From Flavobacterium chungbukense (lineage in GTDB: Bacteria > Bacteroidota > Bacteroidia > Flavobacteriales > Flavobacteriaceae): DNA of 64,000 bases. The stretch spans positions 62,001-126,000 of the forward strand of contig NZ_JAJGZV010000011.1 in the NCBI RefSeq assembly GCF_020805785.1, read 5' to 3'. The translations under genes and the position numbers were made by a program. Position 1 is the first letter of the stretch. Every line of letters starts with the position of its first letter. This document shows, piece by piece, positions 60,626-64,000 of the stretch. The notes beneath the pieces were generated by a model. That model did not search any database, was not told the DNA's origin, and saw only the letters and a list, made by a program, of their open reading frames with translations.

Positions 60626-61993
60626 ATGAAACAAATTGCAACACTCTTTTTTTTATTTACAGCATTATTTTGCAACGCACAATCAGGTAACTGGCAATCG
60701 TTATTTGATGGAAAAACGCTGAATGGATGGAAACAGCTTACTGGTTCAGCTAATTACGAAGTAGAAAACGGAATGATCGTTGGTACTACGGTAGAAAAAT
60801 CACCCAATTCTTTTTTGGCATCTGATACGCGCATAACGGGAGACTTTGTACTGGAAATGGAAACCATGATGTCTGATAGTATTTCTAATTCGGGAGTACA
60901 GTTTAAAAGTAATTTTGACCCTAAAGCAAATGACGGAAAAGGAAAAGTGTATGGTTATCAATATGATGTAGATCCGACAGCAAGAAAATGGAGCGGCGGA
61001 ATCTATGATGAAGGAAGAAGAGAATGGCTTTACCCAGTTTCAAACAATCCAAAAGGACAGATTCTTTTTACTCCGAATGTTTTTCATAAGATTCGTATTG
61101 AATGTATTGGTCAGAAAGTGAAAACATGGCTTGACAAGCAGCCAGTTTCTTTTTTGGTAGATACTTTATCGGCAAATCAAGGAATTATTGCGCTGCAAGT
61201 TCACGCTATTGGCAAGGCTAAAGATGCAGGAATTAAAATGTACTGGAAAAATATCAGGGTTCAGACAAAAAACATAAAAGAACTTCCTTTTTCTAAAGGA
61301 GTTTATGTTGCGGGTTTAATTCCTAATAAATTAACTCCATACGAAGAACAAAATGGTTGGAAATTATTATTTGATGGAAAAACCACAAATGGATGGGTTG
61401 GGGCTCATAAAAAAACTTTTCCAGATAAAGGATGGAGATTGAAGGAAGGAGTTTTGCAGGTAATGGCATCAAACGGAGATGAATCTACAAATGGAGGAGA
61501 TATTGTAACTCAGAAAGAATTTGAAGCGTTTGATTTATCATTCGATTTTAAACTAACAGACGGAGCAAACAGCGGTATAAAATATTTTGTAACCTTAAAT
61601 GAACAGAGTAAAGGTTCTGCAATAGGATTAGAATATCAATTACTTGACGACGATCTTCATCCTGATGCAAAATTAGGCAGAGATGGCAACCGTACACTTA
61701 GTTCTCTTTATGATTTAATTAAAGCAAATAAAACAAAACGATTTTTTCGTAAACCTGGAAATTGGAATACAGGCCGTGTAATTGTTTATCCTAATAATCA
61801 TGTAGAACATTACCTAAATGGCGTTAAAGTTTTGGAATATGACAGAGGTTCGCAAGCATACCGTGATTTGGTAGCGCAAAGCAAATACAAAGTTTGGCCA
61901 GACTTTGGTGAGGCGCAAAAAGGGCATATTTTAATACAGGATCATGGTAATGAAGTAAGTTTTAGAAGTATTAAAATCAAGGAATTGAAATAG
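60626..61993 (+). CDS. Tandem DUF1080 3-keto-disaccharide hydrolase
   Basis: Secreted (signal peptide 1-19), 455 residues, with two DUF1080 LamG-like domains: domain 1 (about 22-215; SLFDGKTLNGW, NSGVQFKS, GYQYDVDPTARKWSGGIYDEG) and domain 2 (about 240-455; LLFDGKTTNGW, NSGIKYFV, GLEYQLLDDDLHPDAKLG, LSSLYDLI). Domain 2 resembles the single-domain protein at 47107; domain 1 has the different GGIYDEGRRE ending. The two may act on different keto-glycosides, or one may be a binding module. Last gene of the plus-strand operon. Confidence 0.9.
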   Translation: MKQIATLFFLFTALFCNAQSGNWQSLFDGKTLNGWKQLTGSANYEVENGMIVGTTVEKSPNSFLASDTRITGDFVLEMETMMSDSISNSGVQFKSNFDPKANDGKGKVYGYQYDVDPTARKWSGGIYDEGRREWLYPVSNNPKGQILFTPNVFHKIRIECIGQKVKTWLDKQPVSFLVDTLSANQGIIALQVHAIGKAKDAGIKMYWKNIRVQTKNIKELPFSKGVYVAGLIPNKLTPYEEQNGWKLLFDGKTTNGWVGAHKKTFPDKGWRLKEGVLQVMASNGDESTNGGDIVTQKEFEAFDLSFDFKLTDGANSGIKYFVTLNEQSKGSAIGLEYQLLDDDLHPDAKLGRDGNRTLSSLYDLIKANKTKRFFRKPGNWNTGRVIVYPNNHVEHYLNGVKVLEYDRGSQAYRDLVAQSKYKVWPDFGEAQKGHILIQDHGNEVSFRSIKIKELK

Positions 61994-62110
61994 TTTTTTA
62001 TTTAAGAACATATTAGTTAAAGGCGTTGCGGCACTGTGAAAATACAATCAATAATTACGGTTACAAATTAGTCTTTCAATTACTTGAGAATTCACTTGAA
62101 TAATTGTTAT

Positions 62111-62140
62111 AAAAAAGCCACCTCAATAGCGAGGTGGCTT
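62111..62140 (-). terminator. Terminator of the alcohol dehydrogenase gene
   Basis: Perfect 10-bp stem (62115-62124 with 62131-62140), 6-nt loop, followed on the minus strand by a T-run. Its stem start (AAGCCA) resembles the dispersed hairpin but the rest differs. Confidence 0.85.
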
Positions 62141-62167
62141 GTAAAAGATACTTTAGTAAAATCTAAA

Positions 62168-63334
62168 TTAACTTAAAACTTCAGTCTCTTGATATACAAG
62201 ACCTTCATAACATGCATTATAAATGTTTTTTAAATCTTCTGCTGAAGGTACTCTTGGGTTAAAACCAGTACATGGATCAATTAAAGCATTGCCAGTGATG
62301 TAATCCAGATTTTTGTCCCAGTCTTCTTTAGAAATTCCAAATTCCTTAATAGAAGAAATATTATTTACCTTTTTTCTCAATTGCTCAACAGCCTGCGCTA
62401 AATCTTCAGCAGTTTCTCCGCCAATTAATTTTGCTAATGCAGGATATTTATCAGTAGCTAGAGCATTATAACGAATAACATTAGGCAAAAAAATGGCATT
62501 AGAACATCCATGAGGAATACCGTATAAAGCCCCTACCTGATGTGAAAGCGAATGTACAATTCCAAGCCATGCATTATTAAAAGCAAGTCCGCCCATAAAA
62601 GAAGCATCATGCATATTTTGGCGCGCAGTTATGTTTGAAGGATTTTGCACTGCTTCTTCCAGATTATCAAAAACAATTTCTAATCCACCTTTAGCCAGTA
62701 CATCTGCAAAATTATCATCAATGTTGGATACATAAGCTTCAACGCAGTGTGTTAAAGCATCTAATCCAGTATTTGATGTTACATGGGCAGGCATAGATGC
62801 GCAGATCTCACCGTCAATAATTGCAACATCGGGTGTCAGTTCGTAGGATACAATTGGATATTTAACTCCTTTTTCGCGATCAGTAATTACTGCTAATCCA
62901 GTAGTTTCTGTTCCTGTTCCGCTGGTAGATGGAATGGCTATAAATTTAGCTTTATTTCTTAGGGTTGGCACGCTAAAAGGTTTAATAAGAGAATCAAATT
63001 CAATCTCTGGATGCTCGTAGAAAATCCACATAGTTTTAGCAGCATCAATTGCTGAGCAGCCTCCCAAACCTACAATCCAGTCTGGCTGAAATTTACTCAT
63101 TGCTTCTGCGCCTTTAAAACATGTTGCAGATGACGGATCTTCTTCGACACCATCAAAAAGAACAGTTTTGATTCCCGCTTCATTTAAAAATGCGATAGCT
63201 TTATCTAGTGTCCCGCTTTTTTTCATAGAACTTCCTCCAGTTACTACGAAAGCTTTTTTTCCTTTTATATTCTTTAATTCTTCAAGGCTTCCAGGACCGT
63301 GGAAAACCTCTGCTGCAACAAATAATTTGCTCAT
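62168..63334 (-). CDS. Iron-dependent (group III) alcohol dehydrogenase
   Basis: A cytoplasmic 388-residue NAD-linked alcohol dehydrogenase. GLGGCSAIDAAK (about 91-102) binds NAD; STSGTGTETTGLAVI (about 137-151), NTGLDALTHCVEAYVS and HSLSHQVGALYGIPHG carry the Asp/His/His/His iron ligands; the family length fits. Relatives reduce lactaldehyde, propanal or acetaldehyde, and L-rhamnose/fucose breakdown yields lactaldehyde, so it could serve the pectin locus; this is only a possibility. Minus-strand, with a TACATTTG -7 box just upstream and an AraC-type gene behind it. Confidence 0.93.
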   Translation of the reverse strand: MSKLFVAAEVFHGPGSLEELKNIKGKKAFVVTGGSSMKKSGTLDKAIAFLNEAGIKTVLFDGVEEDPSSATCFKGAEAMSKFQPDWIVGLGGCSAIDAAKTMWIFYEHPEIEFDSLIKPFSVPTLRNKAKFIAIPSTSGTGTETTGLAVITDREKGVKYPIVSYELTPDVAIIDGEICASMPAHVTSNTGLDALTHCVEAYVSNIDDNFADVLAKGGLEIVFDNLEEAVQNPSNITARQNMHDASFMGGLAFNNAWLGIVHSLSHQVGALYGIPHGCSNAIFLPNVIRYNALATDKYPALAKLIGGETAEDLAQAVEQLRKKVNNISSIKEFGISKEDWDKNLDYITGNALIDPCTGFNPRVPSAEDLKNIYNACYEGLVYQETEVLS

Positions 63335-63358
63335 CTTTATTAGTATTAATTATTACTG

Positions 63359-63366
63359 CAAATGTA
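63359..63366 (-). promoter_or_regulatory. -7 box (TACATTTG) of the alcohol dehydrogenase gene
   Basis: Exact TAnnTTTG match on the minus strand, 24 nt before the start at 63334, in the short gap to the AraC-type gene. A dedicated promoter is therefore likely. Confidence 0.6.
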
Positions 63367-63402
63367 GATGAAGACTTGTAGTGAGATGTTATAAATACAA
63401 TA

Positions 63403-63999
63403 CTACGCGTTATAAATTTGTGCCAATTCGTTCTGAAGCTCGGTCGGTGTTTCTTTTAGTTTTGCCCTCACAAATTTGTTAAGTGCCGAAGGAGAACTAA
63501 ATCCGAGATCAAATGCAATTTCTTTGTGAGAGAGATCAGAAAACAATAATTGCCGTTTTATTTCGATAAGTATTCGATTATGGATAGCATTGATGGCTGT
63601 TTCTCCGCAGTGTTTTTTTGTTATTTCATTGAGTTTTTTGCTGGTAACATTTAGAGATTCTGCGTAATACTGAACTGTCCGTTCTTTTTTGAACTGTTCA
63701 TTTAATAATTTTTTAAAATCAATATAGAGATGCTGATTTGTTTTCTGATGTAAGACAGGATGCTTACCATGAATAGATTCTATAAGTCCGAGCAGAAATA
63801 TTTTAATATAAAAACGAGCCTGTTCCTTTTTTATCAGGCTGGGGTTTTGATATACAGCCTCAATGTTTTGTATGATTGAAAGCATCTGTTCAAACTCTTC
63901 AGTTGGCAGGGCAGTACAGTTTAGATTAGCGGATAGATTAACATTATAGGCGCTTAATTCGTTTTTTAATATATCCGAGCAAAATAATACTTCTTCAAA
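63403..63999 (-). CDS. AraC-family transcriptional regulator (C-terminal part)
   Basis: About 198 codons are present and the frame is open at the window's right edge, so the N-terminal sensor domain is cut off. The C-terminal double helix-turn-helix is clear: YYAESLNVTSKKLNEITKKH for the first and SHKEIAFDLGFSSPSALNKF for the second, followed by KETPTEL in place of the common GxSP-x-x-F-R. An internal ATG at 63885 is not the true start. It lies 68 nt upstream of the alcohol dehydrogenase gene on the same strand and may control it. Confidence 0.88.
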   Translation of the reverse strand, partial: FEEVLFCSDILKNELSAYNVNLSANLNCTALPTEEFEQMLSIIQNIEAVYQNPSLIKKEQARFYIKIFLLGLIESIHGKHPVLHQKTNQHLYIDFKKLLNEQFKKERTVQYYAESLNVTSKKLNEITKKHCGETAINAIHNRILIEIKRQLLFSDLSHKEIAFDLGFSSPSALNKFVRAKLKETPTELQNELAQIYNA

Positions 64000-64000
64000 C

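Overview
The window looks like the chromosome of a Bacteroidota bacterium, most likely Flavobacterium. It is AT-rich, ribosome-binding sites are weak or absent, and several promoters carry the flavobacterial -7 box TAnnTTTG. SusD-like, FecI/FecR/TonB-receptor, DUF5777 and DUF4450 proteins point the same way. No rRNA, tRNA, CRISPR array or intact insertion sequence was seen.

Region 1 (1-31.6 kb) is a large pectin utilisation locus aimed at acetylated rhamnogalacturonan I (RG-I) and its side chains. It begins with the tail of a SusD-like glycan-binding protein. A plus-strand run follows: SASA-type acetylesterase, GH43/GH117-like, rhamnose mutarotase, GH105, PL22-like, GH43, GH28, GH115. A minus-strand trio comes next: tandem CE12, GH2, CE12. 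The locus ends with a second plus-strand run: DUF4450, GH65-like, PL11, GH28, GH43, GH2. Backbone cleavage (PL11, GH28), deacetylation (CE12, SASA), unsaturated uronide removal (GH105, PL22), side-chain trimming (GH2, GH43, GH115) and rhamnose handling (RhaM) fit one pathway. A repeated GTATCCTG inverted repeat lies upstream of the first esterase and between the divergent genes near 18 kb. In two cases it lies 19 nt from a -7-like box, which suggests one regulator.

Region 2 (31.6-44 kb) is mixed accessory DNA: a decayed ppdK fragment, a lipoprotein, an HxlR regulator divergent from SDR/DoxX/SnoaL-like genes, a thioesterase-like protein, a YceI/cytochrome c/DUF5777/OB-fold operon, an HxlR remnant, an ECF sigma/FecR/TonB-receptor signalling set, and a lipoprotein with internal repeats.

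Region 3 (44-62 kb) is the most interesting part. Two divergent gene sets together look like a periplasmic 3-keto-glycoside pathway. The minus-strand set has a GMC oxidoreductase, its Tat-exported gluconate-2-dehydrogenase-subunit-3-like partner, a c-type cytochrome, two Gfo/Idh/MocA oxidoreductases, three TIM-barrel isomerases, a DUF1080 (3-keto-disaccharide hydrolase) protein and an MFS permease. The plus-strand set has two more Tat-exported Gfo/Idh/MocA proteins, an ApbE flavin transferase and a tandem DUF1080 protein. Between the sets lie a lacZ remnant, a lone response regulator, small membrane ORFs and a very acidic protein.

Region 4 (62-64 kb) holds an iron-dependent alcohol dehydrogenase and the C-terminal part of an AraC-type regulator. 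A hairpin repeat of about 50 bp occurs three times (31.86, 43.97 and 56.0 kb), near gene remnants or boundaries.
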